NCBI GenBank assembly: GCA_002841545.1
Contig: PGZZ01000001.1
Coordinates: 62,001-126,000, forward strand
DNA length: 64,000 nt
From: Firmicutes bacterium HGW-Firmicutes-16
GTDB lineage: Bacteria; Bacillota; Clostridia; Oscillospirales; Oscillospiraceae
Reading direction: 5' to 3'
Both the position numbers and the translations under genes were made by a program. The notes below the pieces were generated by a model. The model ran no database searches and was not told where the DNA came from. It saw only the letters and a program-made list of their open reading frames with translations. Positions 24,198 through 34,380 of the stretch are shown piece by piece. Positions within the stretch are counted from its first letter, which is position 1, and each line of letters begins with the position of its first letter.

Positions 24198-25283
24198 TTA
24201 TTCGGGCATATCGGCTGACCACGATGGCGTTTTATCACCGTAAATCCTGCACGTTTTCTTGATATCATTGATAAGCGCATCGACAGTCTCGGGTCTTGTT
24301 GCCCAGCTCGTCGCGAAACGGACAGCAGTTTTGTCTCCGGGGAGCTCCTGCCATATTGAGAATGAGTAGTTTTTCTTGAGTTCCTCCAGCACAGCGCCGT
24401 TCAAAATCGGGAACTGTTGGTTTGTCGGCGAGTCGTAAAGAAAATCGCAGCCTGAGCTTCTGAAAGCGTCCTTGATGCGCATCGCTTGCCGAACGGCATT
24501 TTTTCCAAGATCAAGATAGAGTCCGTCCTTGAAGAGAGTTTCGAACTGGATTCCAAGGAATCTGCCCTTTGCGAGAAGTCCCCCGTGCTGCTTGATGTGA
24601 TAGCGAAAGTCTCGGTTGCGCTCCTCGTTACAGATGCAGACGGCTTCGCCGAACATTGCGCCGACCTTAGTTCCTCCGATATAGAACACGTCGCAGAGCT
24701 TGGCAAGGTCTGCCATAAATACGTCGTTTTCCTCGGAACCGAGTGCATATCCGAGCCGCGCTCCGTCTAGGAAGAGCGGAATGTGCTTTTCGTCGCAGAC
24801 GCGCCGCAAATCCCTAAGCTCCTGCTTTGTGTAGATAAGTCCGGTTTCGGTGGGGTGTGAGATATATACCATGGCAGGCTGCGGACAGTGCTCATGTGTT
24901 GCGTCGCTAAAGTGGGCGTCGATGCATTTTTGCACCTGTGCCGCCGTTATCTTTCCGTTTTCGGAAGGCAGCGTGATGACCTTATGCCCTGTTGCTTCTA
25001 TTGCGCCGGACTCGTGGACGGCAATGTGTCCCTGCTCCGCGCAGACAACGGCTTGATGCGGTCGGAGTGCGGAGGCGATGACGGTCGTGTTGGCTTGAGT
25101 CCCTCCCATAAGGAAATGGACGTGCATGTCCTCTTTTCCGCACGCGAGGCAGATAATCTTCCTCGCCGTTTCGCTGAATTCATCCTCTCCATAGCCCGGA
25201 GTCTGCTCTCTGTTCGTCTTCACCAGCGCGTCCAGAATTCGCGGGTGCGCGCCCTCGGTGTAATCACATTCGAATCTGTACAT
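24198..25283 (-). CDS. Low-specificity L-threonine aldolase / beta-eliminating lyase family
   Basis: 361-residue fold-type I PLP enzyme of the threonine aldolase/beta-eliminating lyase family. It cleaves L-threonine or L-allo-threonine to glycine and acetaldehyde in known members. It starts MYRFECDYTEGAHPRIL, with the LMGGTQANTTVIA cofactor loop (about 57-69), LDGARLGYALG (about 173-183), and the PLP lysine in YIGGTKVGAMF (about 204-214). The ATG at 25283 is preceded by AGGGTAAGG; an upstream in-frame ATG at 25346 lacks a site. No glycine-use genes are adjacent. Confidence 0.87.
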   Translation of the reverse strand: MYRFECDYTEGAHPRILDALVKTNREQTPGYGEDEFSETARKIICLACGKEDMHVHFLMGGTQANTTVIASALRPHQAVVCAEQGHIAVHESGAIEATGHKVITLPSENGKITAAQVQKCIDAHFSDATHEHCPQPAMVYISHPTETGLIYTKQELRDLRRVCDEKHIPLFLDGARLGYALGSEENDVFMADLAKLCDVFYIGGTKVGAMFGEAVCICNEERNRDFRYHIKQHGGLLAKGRFLGIQFETLFKDGLYLDLGKNAVRQAMRIKDAFRSSGCDFLYDSPTNQQFPILNGAVLEELKKNYSFSIWQELPGDKTAVRFATSWATRPETVDALINDIKKTCRIYGDKTPSWSADMPE

Positions 25284-25411
25284 ATCCTTACCCTCTGTTT
25301 CTTTCACATACTCGTATATTATATTTTCATGCGCTGCGAATGTCAATCATTCCGCACGAAGTTAAGCGTATTTAGCCTCATCGGCAAGTCGTTTTATTAC
25401 ACAATAATCAA

Positions 25412-25440
25412 TTTACATTTTCGTGTATTTGTGTTAGAAT
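25412..25440 (+). promoter_or_regulatory. Promoter for the HD nucleotidase gene
   Basis: TTTACA (25412-25417) and TAGAAT (25435-25440) are 17 bases apart, 62 bases before the start at 25502. Confidence 0.6.
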
Positions 25441-25501
25441 ACAATTTATCGTATCGAGTGTCCGCACATTGCGGATTACGGCAAGGGACGCGGAGGTCTT
25501 T

Positions 25502-26086
25502 ATGAAACACAGCTTTTTCGCGCTAATATCGCGCATGCGCTACATCGGGCGCTGGGGACTGATGCGCAACAGCCTGCCCGAGAACATTCAGGAGCACAGC
25601 CATATGGTTGCTGTCATCGCACATAGTCTCGCCGTTATCGGGCGCGACATTTACGGAAAACCCGTGAGCCCCGAAAAATGTGCCGCCGCCGCACTCTATC
25701 ACGACGCCTCCGAAATACTGACGGGCGACCTGCCCACACCAATTAAATACCACGACGAAGCTATCCGGAACTCCTATAAAGAGATTGAGAAAAATGCTTG
25801 CAGACAGCTTTTGAGCTTCCTGCCTAGCGAGCTTAGACCGTCATTTGAGCCCCTGCTCGTAGAAGAAGACCCAGAGATCTGCGCTTATGTCAAAGCGGCG
25901 GACAAGCTCTCGGCTTATATCAAGTGCATTGAGGAACGTAAGGCGGGCAACAACGAATTCCATTCCGCGGAAGCGCAGATTTTAAACATACTCAAGAAAA
26001 ATCCCCTACCGGAAGTCGAATACTTTATGCAAAACTTCATCCCCGCCTTCGAGCTTACGCTCGACGAATTGGGCGCGATGAACTAA
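25502..26086 (+). CDS. HD-domain 5'-deoxynucleotidase, YfbR-like
   Basis: 194-residue HD-domain hydrolase resembling YfbR, which removes phosphate from deoxynucleoside 5'-monophosphates. Metal-binding motifs are EHSHMVAVIAHSL (about 31-43) and ALYHDASEILTGDLPTPIKY (about 62-81), the latter with the HD pair. VKAADKLSAYIKCIEE (about 128-143) holds the last Asp. The start is set by GGAGGTCTTT before ATG 25502. Confidence 0.85.
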   Translation: MKHSFFALISRMRYIGRWGLMRNSLPENIQEHSHMVAVIAHSLAVIGRDIYGKPVSPEKCAAAALYHDASEILTGDLPTPIKYHDEAIRNSYKEIEKNACRQLLSFLPSELRPSFEPLLVEEDPEICAYVKAADKLSAYIKCIEERKAGNNEFHSAEAQILNILKKNPLPEVEYFMQNFIPAFELTLDELGAMN

Positions 26087-26122
26087 TTAAGGGATTTGCC
26101 CTAACACATGATAATGAATTTC

Positions 26123-26139
26123 CCTCCGCGATGCGGAGG
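26123..26139 (+). terminator. Short intrinsic terminator
   Basis: CCTCCGC-GAT-GCGGAGG, then TTTAAC. The loop is only three bases and the T-run is weak, so this could also be just a processing hairpin between the HD gene and the ACT-domain gene. Confidence 0.45.
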
Positions 26140-26183
26140 TTTAACAAATAAGTGCCAATAGTCGCACGGGAGGTTACTTTTTT

Positions 26184-26453
26184 ATGCATGCTTTCGTTAC
26201 TGTCGTCGGAAAAGACAAGGTCGGCATCATCGCCGCAATCTGCATCCTCTTATCTGAGAAAAATGTCAACATTCTTGACATCAGCCAGACCATTTTACAG
26301 GACTACTTCACAATGTTCATGCTTGTCGACGCTTCCGAATGTTCCACCCCTTTCGCGGAGCTTTCCGAGTGCCTCTCAGCGCTCGGGCAAAAGATGGACC
26401 TCACCATCCGCATCCAGCGTGAGGAGATCTTCAACGCAATGCATAAGATATAG
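26184..26453 (+). CDS. ACT domain protein (UPF0237)
   Basis: 89-residue single ACT domain: FVTVVGKDKVGIIAAICILLSEKNVNILDISQT at the start and a second beta-alpha-beta unit. Stand-alone UPF0237 proteins are thought to bind small molecules such as amino acids. It is followed 12 bases later by the PFL/DUF711 protein, its usual partner in Firmicutes. GGGAGG precedes the ATG. Confidence 0.92.
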   Translation: MHAFVTVVGKDKVGIIAAICILLSEKNVNILDISQTILQDYFTMFMLVDASECSTPFAELSECLSALGQKMDLTIRIQREEIFNAMHKI

Positions 26454-26465
26454 GTTGGGCAGGAT

Positions 26466-27824
26466 ATGATTAATCAGGGCGAAATTCTTCAAACCATAAA
26501 AATGATAGATCAGCAGCACCTTGATGTCCGCACGATTACAATGGGCATTTCTCTTCGCGACTGCTCCCATTCGGACATCAAAATAAGCTGCGACAAGATA
26601 TACGATAAAATTTGCCGCTATGCGGGCAATCTCGTGCGAACCGGCGAACAAATCGAAGCCGAATTTGGCATTCCGATTGTCAATAAGCGCATCTCGGTTA
26701 CGCCGATTGCTCTGGTCGCTGAAAGCTGTGACTCCGAGGATTACGTCCCTTTTGCGAAGGCTCTGGATAGAGCCGCAAGGGAAGTTGGAGTCAATTTTCT
26801 CGGCGGCTTCTCCGCGCTTGTGCACAAGGGCTGCACAAAGGGCGACGAGCGACTCCTTCGCAGCATACCCGAAGCTCTTGCCGAAACGAGTTTCGTCTGC
26901 TCGAGCGTGAACGTCGGAACGACGCGCGCGGGTATAAATATGAACGCCGTGCGCATGATGGGCGAAATCGTCAAAAAAACTGCTTATCTAACCCGCGACA
27001 CTGGCAGCTTCGGCTGCGCAAAGCTCGTTATATTCTGCAATGCCGTTGAGGACAATCCCTTTATGGCGGGTGCTTTTCACGGAATAGGCGAACCTGAGTG
27101 CGAAATTAATGTCGGTGTTTCCGGTCCCGGAGTCGTTTATGAGGCGCTGAAATCCGTGAAGGGTCAGTCTCTTGACGTAGTCGCGGAAACAATCAAAAAG
27201 ACAGCTTTCCAAATTACGCGTGTCGGTCAGCTCGTCGCGCAGGAGGCCTCCTCCCGTCTGGGCGTGCCTTTCGGAGTCGTTGACCTCTCTCTGGCTCCCA
27301 CACCTGCAATTGGTGACAGCGTTGCCGACATACTCGAGGAAATGGGACTTTCATCCGTCGGCGCCCCCGGCACGACGGCGGCGCTCGCACTTTTGAACGA
27401 CGCAGTCAAAAAGGGCGGAGTCATGGCATCAAGCAATGTCGGCGGGCTTTCAGGTGCCTTTATTCCCGTCAGCGAGGACGCAGGCATGATAGCCGCGGCA
27501 ACTGCAGGATATCTCACGATAGAAAAGCTCGAGGCTATGACCTGTGTCTGCTCCGTGGGGCTTGATATGATTGCCATACCAGGCGATACCTCTGCCGAGA
27601 CCATCTCCGCAATTATTGCGGATGAAGCCGCAATCGGCATGGTCAACAACAAAACCACCGCTGTGCGCCTGATTCCCGTGGTCGGTAAAAAGGTCGGCGA
27701 CATGGTTGAATTCGGCGGTCTCTTCGGAAGCGCGCCGATTATGCCCGTGAACACCTGCGACCCCACGGAGTTCATTCTTCGCGGAGGACGAATCCCCGCG
27801 CCGATGCACAGTCTTAAAAACTAA
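26466..27824 (+). CDS. UPF0210 / DUF711 (PFL family) protein
   Basis: 452-residue protein of the DUF711 family, related in fold to pyruvate formate-lyase-like proteins but without an evident glycyl-radical motif. Typical segments are [37 protein letters not shown] and LDMIAIPGD. It is widely conserved beside the ACT-domain protein just upstream. Its biochemical role is not established. Confidence 0.92.
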   Translation: MINQGEILQTIKMIDQQHLDVRTITMGISLRDCSHSDIKISCDKIYDKICRYAGNLVRTGEQIEAEFGIPIVNKRISVTPIALVAESCDSEDYVPFAKALDRAAREVGVNFLGGFSALVHKGCTKGDERLLRSIPEALAETSFVCSSVNVGTTRAGINMNAVRMMGEIVKKTAYLTRDTGSFGCAKLVIFCNAVEDNPFMAGAFHGIGEPECEINVGVSGPGVVYEALKSVKGQSLDVVAETIKKTAFQITRVGQLVAQEASSRLGVPFGVVDLSLAPTPAIGDSVADILEEMGLSSVGAPGTTAALALLNDAVKKGGVMASSNVGGLSGAFIPVSEDAGMIAAATAGYLTIEKLEAMTCVCSVGLDMIAIPGDTSAETISAIIADEAAIGMVNNKTTAVRLIPVVGKKVGDMVEFGGLFGSAPIMPVNTCDPTEFILRGGRIPAPMHSLKN

Positions 27825-27850
27825 GCTCTATCGAAGTTGGGAGTCTATTT

Positions 27851-28048
27851 ATGGAACAGTGCAAAATGGACCGTATAAGTGAGCTTACCCGTATCTCTCG
27901 AGAGCGTGAGCTGACGCAGGAGGAAACCTGCGAGCGCAAGGCACTTCGCGAGGAATACCTTTCCGAGTGGCGTCTTGGTGCGAAGCAAACACTGGACTCG
28001 GTATATATCATTGACGAAAAGGGAAAAAAGCGCAAGCTGACAAAGTAA
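27851..28048 (+). CDS. DUF896 (YnzC-like) small protein
   Basis: 65-residue helical protein: RISELTRISRERELTQEETCERKALREEYL is the DUF896 signature. Members such as YnzC are small and of unclear function. The ATG at 27851 has GGGAG upstream; an internal ATG at 27866 is the alternative start. Confidence 0.88.
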   Translation: MEQCKMDRISELTRISRERELTQEETCERKALREEYLSEWRLGAKQTLDSVYIIDEKGKKRKLTK

Positions 28049-28077
28049 GATAGCGGGTCACCGCTTATTAAATAATA

Positions 28078-28098
28078 CCCATGGCAGCCAGCCATGGG
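28078..28098 (+). other. Leader hairpin before glyS
   Basis: CCCATGGC (28078-28085) and GCCATGGG (28091-28098) form an 8-bp stem, just before the AAGGAG site of glyS. There is no T-box here; the leader is too short for one. Confidence 0.4.
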
Positions 28099-28116
28099 AC
28101 AAGGAGAAACGAATTA

Positions 28117-29517
28117 ATGCTTAAAAACACAGAAAAAACCATGGACAAGCTCGTAGCGCTTTGCAAAAATCGCGGTTTTGTATACGCCGGAAGCGAAATT
28201 TACGGCGGACTTGCAAACAGCTGGGATTACGGTCCCCTCGGAGTTGAGCTGAAAAACAATATCAAGCGCGCCTGGTGGAGAAAATTCGTGCAGGAGAACC
28301 CCTACAACGTCGGTCTTGACGCTGCTATCCTGATGAATCCGCAGGTCTGGGTTGCCTCTGGTCACGTCGTCAACTTCAACGACCCGCTCATCGACTGCAA
28401 GGAGTGCAAGATGCGCCATCGCGCCGATCATCTAATTGAGCAATACAATACGGCTCACGGCATCGAGATGGTGGCGGACGGTCTGCCCAACGAGGAATTA
28501 ATCGCCTATATCCGCGAGCATCAGATTCCCTGTCCGGGCTGCGGCAAGAGCAATTTTACGGATATACGCAAATTCAACATGATGTTTAAAACACATCTGG
28601 GCGTTACGGATGACAGCAGCACAGAAATTTATCTGCGTCCCGAAACGGCTCAAGGTATGTTCGTTAATTTTAAAAACGTTCAGCGCACCACTCGCCGCAA
28701 GCTGCCCTTCGGCATCGCGCAGGCTGGCAAAAGCTTTCGCAACGAGATAACCCCGGGCAACTTTATCTTCCGCATTCGCGAGTTCGAGCAGATGGAGCTT
28801 GAGTTCTTCTGCAAGCCCGGCACAGAGCTCGATTGGTTCGATTACTGGCGCTCCTACTGCAAAAACTGGCTGCTCTCGCTGGGCATTCAGGAAGAAAATC
28901 TTCGTATGCGCGACCACGAGAAGGAAAAGCTCTCTCATTACTCCAACGCTACGACGGACATTGAATATCTCTTCCCGTTCGGCTGGGGCGAGCTTTGGGG
29001 CGTCGCTTCACGTACCGATTTCGACCTCAAGGCTCACTCAAAAGCTTCGGGCGAGGAGCTGAGCTATTTTGATCAGGAGTCAGGCGAGCACTACATCCCA
29101 TACTGCGTGGAACCCGCCGTCGGTGTTGACCGAATCCTGCTTACAGCTCTTGTTGACGCCTATGACGAGCAGATCGTTGATGCCGAAAAGGACGACGTGC
29201 GCGTCGTTCTGCATCTGCATCCGGCACTCGCGCCCATTAAGTGTGCCATCCTGCCTCTTTCTAAGAAGCTCGGCGAGCCGGCGGAGGAGCTTTTCCGCTC
29301 CCTCCAGAAGCATTTCATGGTTGAATACGACGAGTCAGGCTCAATCGGCAAGCGCTATCGCCGTCAGGACGAAATCGGCACGCCCTTCTGCGTGACCTAT
29401 GACTTCGATTCCGAAACAGACGGCTGTGTCACCGTGCGTGAGCGCGACTCAATGGAGCAGGTGCGCATAAAAATCAGCGAGCTTGCTGCTTATATCGAAA
29501 AGAAACTTGAATTTTAA
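28117..29517 (+). CDS. glyS: Glycyl-tRNA synthetase, single-chain type
   Basis: 466-residue class II aminoacyl-tRNA synthetase of the single-chain type that charges tRNA-Gly. It starts [31 protein letters not shown]. Motif 2 appears as [16 protein letters not shown] (about 204-219) with [16 protein letters not shown], and motif 3 as [10 protein letters not shown] (about 333-342). A C-terminal anticodon-binding domain follows. A four-Cys zinc site is suggested by [11 protein letters not shown] and [19 protein letters not shown] precedes the ATG at 28117. Confidence 0.96.
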   Translation: MLKNTEKTMDKLVALCKNRGFVYAGSEIYGGLANSWDYGPLGVELKNNIKRAWWRKFVQENPYNVGLDAAILMNPQVWVASGHVVNFNDPLIDCKECKMRHRADHLIEQYNTAHGIEMVADGLPNEELIAYIREHQIPCPGCGKSNFTDIRKFNMMFKTHLGVTDDSSTEIYLRPETAQGMFVNFKNVQRTTRRKLPFGIAQAGKSFRNEITPGNFIFRIREFEQMELEFFCKPGTELDWFDYWRSYCKNWLLSLGIQEENLRMRDHEKEKLSHYSNATTDIEYLFPFGWGELWGVASRTDFDLKAHSKASGEELSYFDQESGEHYIPYCVEPAVGVDRILLTALVDAYDEQIVDAEKDDVRVVLHLHPALAPIKCAILPLSKKLGEPAEELFRSLQKHFMVEYDESGSIGKRYRRQDEIGTPFCVTYDFDSETDGCVTVRERDSMEQVRIKISELAAYIEKKLEF

Positions 29518-29519
29518 AA

Positions 29520-29547
29520 GATTTGCGCAGCTATAGCTGCGCAAATC
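29520..29547 (+). terminator. 28-base perfect palindrome after glyS
   Basis: GATTTGCGCAGCTA and TAGCTGCGCAAATC are exact complements with no spacer. It stands three bases after the glyS stop and is probably a terminator or RNA 3' end, although no clear T-run follows. Confidence 0.65.
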
Positions 29548-29579
29548 TCACTTTACGATTAAACTAATCGGAGGGTAAA

Positions 29580-29933
29580 ATGACAACAGGTCAGGATTTT
29601 GTAAAAAATATACGCCCCATCGGTGCAGCAATGTTTCTAATGATGCTCGTCCTCTTTCTCATAATTTGCTTTACTGCACGGCCCGACCCACTCTTAGGAT
29701 ACGAAGCCCCACACGACTCGACCTATTACGCACAAAATGATGCAACTCTCGGCGAGCTTAAAACCGAGCTTGAAACAAATGTGTTTGCGAAATTGTCAGG
29801 AGAAGAGAGCTGCACAGTCAAAGATGGCAAGCTCGAAATCGTCATAGACAGCGCGAGCTTCAAAAGCTACCGCTCAGCGCTGCTGAAGCATTTTGATGGG
29901 AGCCTTTTTGAGCTCGTCAGCAACCAGAACTAG
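29580..29933 (+). CDS. Hypothetical single-span membrane protein
   Basis: 117-residue protein not recognised as a known family. One membrane helix spans about 13-33 (AAMFLMMLVLFLIICF core). It is followed by an outside or soluble domain with alternating charge (LGELKTELETNVFAKLSGEESC). GGAGGG lies eight bases before the ATG. nadE follows 26 bases later and may be co-transcribed. Confidence 0.7.
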   Translation: MTTGQDFVKNIRPIGAAMFLMMLVLFLIICFTARPDPLLGYEAPHDSTYYAQNDATLGELKTELETNVFAKLSGEESCTVKDGKLEIVIDSASFKSYRSALLKHFDGSLFELVSNQN

Positions 29934-29959
29934 ATTGGCGTGACGCACTGGAGGTCAAT

Positions 29960-31867
29960 ATGAAAGACGGATTCATTAAGGTCGCGGCCGGAACGCCGGA
30001 AATTCGCGTGGCGGACTGCGACTATAACAGAGCTTCGATTTTAAACATCATCAGAGAAGCGGATATGCTTGGTGTAAAGATTCTCGCCCTACCCGAAATG
30101 TGCGTCACCGGATACACCTGCGGCGATCTGTTTATGCAGCGAACGCTTACAAAAGCCGCGGAGGACTCTCTTTCGCTCATTCTCTCCTCCACAGTAAAAA
30201 TCGACCTGCTTTTTACAGTCGGTCTGCCGGTGCTTTTCGCGGGCAAGCTGTATAACTGCGCTGCGGTCTGCTGCCGTGGAGAGCTTCTAGCACTCGTTCC
30301 GAAAATGTTTCTTCCGAATTATAGCGAATTTTACGAAAAACGCTGGTTTTTTGAGGGCAGCGATGAAGGACATCCTATGGCTTTTGCGGGGCAAAACACC
30401 TATTTCGGTTCTGACGTTCTGTTCCCCTGTGAAGACATTCCCGGGCTTTGCATAGGAGTTGAAATTTGTGAGGATCTCTGGACACCCATTCCTCCCTCCT
30501 CTTATCTCGGTCAGGCTGGAGCGACGGTCATATTGAACCTTTCTGCAAGCGACGAAGTCGCCTGCAAGGACTCATACCGCCGAGGACTTGTCGTAAGACA
30601 GTCGGGAAGTCTTATTTGCGGCTATATCTACGCTGACGCTGGCGAGGGCGAAAGCACCACCGACCTTGTGTTCGCGGGGCATAATCTCATCGCTGAAAAC
30701 GGCAATCTTGTCGCTGAGAAACGCTTCGGAACGGGGCTTATCGTGTCCGAGCTCGATATTGAATATCTGTGCTACGAGCGCATGAGGATAGGCAGCTTCC
30801 GTCCCGTCAACGACTCGCGGCTTTTAAAAATCGGCTTTTCACTGAAACAAGAAATAACAGAGCTTACAAGATACATTTCCTCAACGCCCTTCGTCCCACA
30901 TGATGCTTCCGAGCGCATGGCCCGCTGCGAGGAGATCTTCCGTCTCGCCGCGCTGGGACTAAAGAAGCGTATCGAGCACACTAGTGCGAAAAGCCTTGTC
31001 ATCGGAATATCTGGCGGACTCGATTCGACGCTCGCAATGCTGATTGCCGCAAAAGCTGTTGATTTACTCGGTCTCCCCCGTGAGAGCATAATCGCCGTGA
31101 ACATGCCCTGCTTCGGCACAACCGAGCGCACTAAAGGCAATTCGGAAGTCCTCTCCGATGAGCTGCACGTGACCCGAAAGACGATAAATATCACAAAAGC
31201 CGTTAGGCAGCACTTTGAAGATATTGGGCACGAAGAAAACGACCTTAACGTCGTCTACGAGAACTCTCAGGCGCGTGAGCGCACTCAGGTGCTCATGGAT
31301 ATCGCGAACGGCACAGGCGGGCTTGTCATCGGCACAGGCGACATGTCAGAGCTTGCGCTCGGCTGGGCAACCTATAACGGCGACCACATGTCAATGTACG
31401 GCGTAAACTGCGGCATTCCGAAAACGCTCGTGCGCTATCTCGTTGCCTATTGCGCGGATACAGCGGAGACGGCGGAGCTTACTGACGTTCTGCGCGACAT
31501 TCTTGCAACGCCCGTCTCGCCGGAACTTCTGCCCGCGCAGGACGGTGATATAAGTCAGAAGACAGAGGAGCTTGTTGGTCCCTATGAACTGCACGACTTT
31601 TTCCTCTACCACATGATACGCCGCGGCTGCGAGCCGAAAAAAGTTCTGCGTCTTGCGGAGCTTGCTTTCGAATGCGTCTATGACCGCGAAACAATTTCGA
31701 AGTGGCTGCGCACATTTATCCGTCGCTTTTTTGCTCAACAGTTCAAGCGCAGTTGTCTGCCTGACGGCCCAAAGGTCGGAACGCTCTCGCTCAGTCCGCG
31801 CGGCGACCTTCGAATGCCCTCGGACGCCAGATGCGACCTTTGGCTGAAGCAGCTCGAAAGTCTCTGA
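29960..31867 (+). CDS. nadE: Glutamine-dependent NAD+ synthetase
   Basis: 635-residue two-domain enzyme making NAD+ from deamido-NAD+, ATP and glutamine. The N-terminal nitrilase-like glutaminase (about 1-270) carries the Glu in LPEMCVTGYTCGDLF, the Lys in LVPKMFLPNYSEFYEKRWF, and the Cys in GVEICEDLW. The C-terminal synthetase (about 320-635) has the PP-loop VIGISGGLDSTLAML and GTGDMSELALGWATYNGDHM. The tail RSCLPDGPKVGTLSLSPRGD is typical of the glutamine-dependent form. A TGGAGG site precedes the ATG. Confidence 0.95.
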   Translation: MKDGFIKVAAGTPEIRVADCDYNRASILNIIREADMLGVKILALPEMCVTGYTCGDLFMQRTLTKAAEDSLSLILSSTVKIDLLFTVGLPVLFAGKLYNCAAVCCRGELLALVPKMFLPNYSEFYEKRWFFEGSDEGHPMAFAGQNTYFGSDVLFPCEDIPGLCIGVEICEDLWTPIPPSSYLGQAGATVILNLSASDEVACKDSYRRGLVVRQSGSLICGYIYADAGEGESTTDLVFAGHNLIAENGNLVAEKRFGTGLIVSELDIEYLCYERMRIGSFRPVNDSRLLKIGFSLKQEITELTRYISSTPFVPHDASERMARCEEIFRLAALGLKKRIEHTSAKSLVIGISGGLDSTLAMLIAAKAVDLLGLPRESIIAVNMPCFGTTERTKGNSEVLSDELHVTRKTINITKAVRQHFEDIGHEENDLNVVYENSQARERTQVLMDIANGTGGLVIGTGDMSELALGWATYNGDHMSMYGVNCGIPKTLVRYLVAYCADTAETAELTDVLRDILATPVSPELLPAQDGDISQKTEELVGPYELHDFFLYHMIRRGCEPKKVLRLAELAFECVYDRETISKWLRTFIRRFFAQQFKRSCLPDGPKVGTLSLSPRGDLRMPSDARCDLWLKQLESL

Positions 31868-31881
31868 CTATCATGCAAACA

Positions 31882-31916
31882 AAAAAGCGCTTTCGATTAT
31901 TTCGAAAGCGCTTTTT
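31882..31916. terminator. Bidirectional intrinsic terminator
   Basis: AAAAAGCGCTTTCGA and TCGAAAGCGCTTTTT form a 15-bp stem around a five-base loop. It divides nadE (plus) from the opp operon (minus). Confidence 0.93.
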
Positions 31917-31919
31917 ATT

Positions 31920-32654
31920 TCATATAAGCGAAGCCGCGATGAGCTTTTTTGCGTAGTCCGTCTTCGGTGTGTTGAAGACTTCCTCCGGAGTTCCCTGCTC
32001 AACGATACGCCCCTCGTCCATAACCAGCACCCTGTCGCTCATCTGTCGAATTACATTCAGATCGTGCGATATGAAAAGATAGCTGAGTTCGAATTCGTTA
32101 CGGAGTTGCAAAAGAAGCTCCAGTATCTGCGCCTGAATCGTAACGTCCAGCGCCGATACAGGCTCGTCCGCTATAATAAAGCGTGGTCTTTGAATGAGCG
32201 CAACCGCGATGCCGACGCGCTGACGCTGCCCGCCAGAAAGTTCCCTCGGCTTCCTGTCCGCATATTCGGGACCGAGACCAACCTTTCTGAGCATATCCAT
32301 AACGCGTTCACGGCGCTCGGTTTTATTGTACTTTCCATAAGCCCGAAGCGGCTCCTCAACTATCCACTCGATAGTCTTCGCGGGGTTCAATGAGCCCTTT
32401 GGGTCTTGAAAAACCATCTGCGGTCTTTCCGTATAGTGGATAATTTCGCCGTCATAGTCGGAATGGAGTCCCAGAATGGCCTTCGAAAGAGTCGATTTGC
32501 CGCAGCCGGATTCTCCAACGAGACCGAGAATCTCTCCTTCGCCAACGCGAAAGCTAACATCAAAAAGTATCTGCTTGACCGTTCTTCTGTCTAGAAACCC
32601 GTGATTGACATAGAAGGCATTAAGGTTTTTTACTTCCAGTACAGGATCAGACAT
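31920..32654 (-). CDS. oppF: Oligopeptide ABC transporter ATP-binding protein F
   Basis: 244-residue ABC ATPase of the dipeptide/oligopeptide family. Walker [18 protein letters not shown] (about 40-56), signature [12 protein letters not shown] and Walker [14 protein letters not shown] are intact. It overlaps oppD by eight bases. Last gene of the operon. Substrate specificity (peptide, nickel or glutathione) cannot be told from the ATPase. Confidence 0.88.
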   Translation of the reverse strand: MSDPVLEVKNLNAFYVNHGFLDRRTVKQILFDVSFRVGEGEILGLVGESGCGKSTLSKAILGLHSDYDGEIIHYTERPQMVFQDPKGSLNPAKTIEWIVEEPLRAYGKYNKTERRERVMDMLRKVGLGPEYADRKPRELSGGQRQRVGIAVALIQRPRFIIADEPVSALDVTIQAQILELLLQLRNEFELSYLFISHDLNVIRQMSDRVLVMDEGRIVEQGTPEEVFNTPKTDYAKKLIAASLI

Positions 32655-33435
32655 TGACTCTTCTCCTCATCGCCACGGCTGAAACCAGTTCCTTGGTATA
32701 TTCGTGCTGAGGATCGTTGAATACCTGCTCCGTATCGCCCTGCTCCACGATCACGCCGTTATACATAACGGCGACTTTTTTGCATACGCGCCTAATTACA
32801 CGCAGATCGTGCGAAATAAAAAGCAGGCTGACACCGCATTTTTCATTAAGACGCTTTAGCAGCTCGATAATTTGGGCCTGTACGGTCACGTCTAGCGCGG
32901 TTGTGGGTTCGTCAAGTATCAGCAGCTTCGGATGCGTTATGAAAGCCGCCGCGATCATAGCTCTCTGTCTCTGTCCGCCGGAGAGCTGATGGGGATATTT
33001 TTTATAGGTGAGGTCGGGGTTTGATAGTCCTACGAGCTTCATAACCTCGAACACCATGTTGCGCCTTTCCTCGGCGGTAAACTTGCAGTGAAGTTTGAGA
33101 GTCTCTTCAATCTGGCGTCCAATTTTCATAAGCGGGTCTAGACTTGTCATAGGCTCTTGAAAAATCATGCCTATATCCTTACCCTGCAAGAGGCGCATTT
33201 CCTCAACGGAGCAGTTGAGAAGGTCGTGTCCCTCAAAAGCCACTTCACCCTCAATGGTTGCTAGGTCGCGCTCGATAAGTCCCGCAATCGTGTGCGCGGT
33301 AACAGTCTTTCCGGAACCGGATTCTCCGACAAGACCGAGCGTGTCGCCTGCCTTCATGTGCAGGTCAATTCCTCTTACGGCCATTCCTGAGCGTCCGTCG
33401 TTGAATGTTACAGTCAGATTTTTTATATCAAGCAT
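32647..33435 (-). CDS. oppD: Oligopeptide ABC transporter ATP-binding protein D
   Basis: 262-residue ABC ATPase, partner of oppF. It has Walker [18 protein letters not shown] (about 34-50), signature [12 protein letters not shown] and Walker [14 protein letters not shown]. It is shorter than many OppD proteins, which often carry a C-terminal peptide-transporter extension of about 60 residues; here the chain ends soon after the ABC core. It overlaps oppC by eight bases. Confidence 0.88.
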   Translation of the reverse strand: MLDIKNLTVTFNDGRSGMAVRGIDLHMKAGDTLGLVGESGSGKTVTAHTIAGLIERDLATIEGEVAFEGHDLLNCSVEEMRLLQGKDIGMIFQEPMTSLDPLMKIGRQIEETLKLHCKFTAEERRNMVFEVMKLVGLSNPDLTYKKYPHQLSGGQRQRAMIAAAFITHPKLLILDEPTTALDVTVQAQIIELLKRLNEKCGVSLLFISHDLRVIRRVCKKVAVMYNGVIVEQGDTEQVFNDPQHEYTKELVSAVAMRRRVNV

Positions 33436-34270
33436 CTACTTTTCGCCTCCGTTTAGTGGCCGTCCGCCATACTCTCCGGTAACCCAGACCTTCAGAAATC
33501 AGCGCAAAGCCCAGAATAAGTATCGATATTGCGCAGCCGGCAGATAAAGCCTGCCATGGCGCGGAGAACAAATATGACTGTGATTCAAGGAGAATACGGC
33601 CGAGACTCGCGCTTTCGGACGGCTTTATGCCCACGCCCAAAAAACTCATGCTCGCCTCTGCAAGCACCGCATTGTTAAAGCCGATTGCAATCGAGCTCAG
33701 AAGTACAGGACCTATGTTCGGAAGAATATGCACGAACATGATTCTTGTATGCCGAACGCCCATAAGCTTTGCGTTTCTAACATAGTCCATATTTCGCTGT
33801 TTTGCAAATTCACCGCGAACAACACGCGCAAAGCTCGGTATGAAGAGTATGCCCAGAACGATAATTATGATTTCCTTACCTGTTCCGGTGATACTAACCA
33901 CGACGAGCGCTAGTAGTATACTCGGAAAAGCTGTGACCGCGTCATTAATCCTCATCACTATTTCGTCCGCAACGCCTCCGAAATAGCCTGTAAGCCCGCC
34001 TATTAGGGTTCCGAATGTTGCTCCAATCGAAACCGCAAAAAAAGCGATTGAAAGCGTTGTTCCCGCGCCCTCCATGACCCTACTCAGAATGTCCCGCCCG
34101 AAATTATCGGTACCCAGAAAGTGCGAAAGACAGGGTCCGATGCTTTTTTTAATCGGTGACATCGCATCAGGGTCAAACGGCGTCCAAAAAAAACCCAGAA
34201 CTATAACCGAAACGGTCACAGCCGTGAGAGAGCAGCCGGCTATTAAGTTGTAGTTCGGTGATTTTCTCAC
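33428..34270 (-). CDS. oppC: Oligopeptide ABC transporter permease C
   Basis: 280-residue permease with six hydrophobic segments and the binding-protein-dependent motif (EAAxxG-like) at VRNAKLMGVRHTRIMFVHILPNIG. The start is a GTG at 34270, five bases after AGGAGG; an ATG at 34330 reads in frame but lacks a site. It follows oppB by 110 bases. Confidence 0.87.
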   Translation of the reverse strand: MRKSPNYNLIAGCSLTAVTVSVIVLGFFWTPFDPDAMSPIKKSIGPCLSHFLGTDNFGRDILSRVMEGAGTTLSIAFFAVSIGATFGTLIGGLTGYFGGVADEIVMRINDAVTAFPSILLALVVVSITGTGKEIIIIVLGILFIPSFARVVRGEFAKQRNMDYVRNAKLMGVRHTRIMFVHILPNIGPVLLSSIAIGFNNAVLAEASMSFLGVGIKPSESASLGRILLESQSYLFSAPWQALSAGCAISILILGFALISEGLGYRRVWRTATKRRRKVDA

Positions 34271-34380
34271 GGGTTCCTCCTGATCGTTCCATCGGCGGCA
34301 CCTTGCGGAACGCTCAACGTTTTTCTTCATATTTGCTAGAGTATCATTATACTATTATTTTTGAAAGATGGACAAAACAA

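Noticed and set aside
28049-28116. T-box leader before glyS
   Set aside because: The gap is only 68 bases and lacks the T-box sequence and antiterminator, so a T-box cannot fit.
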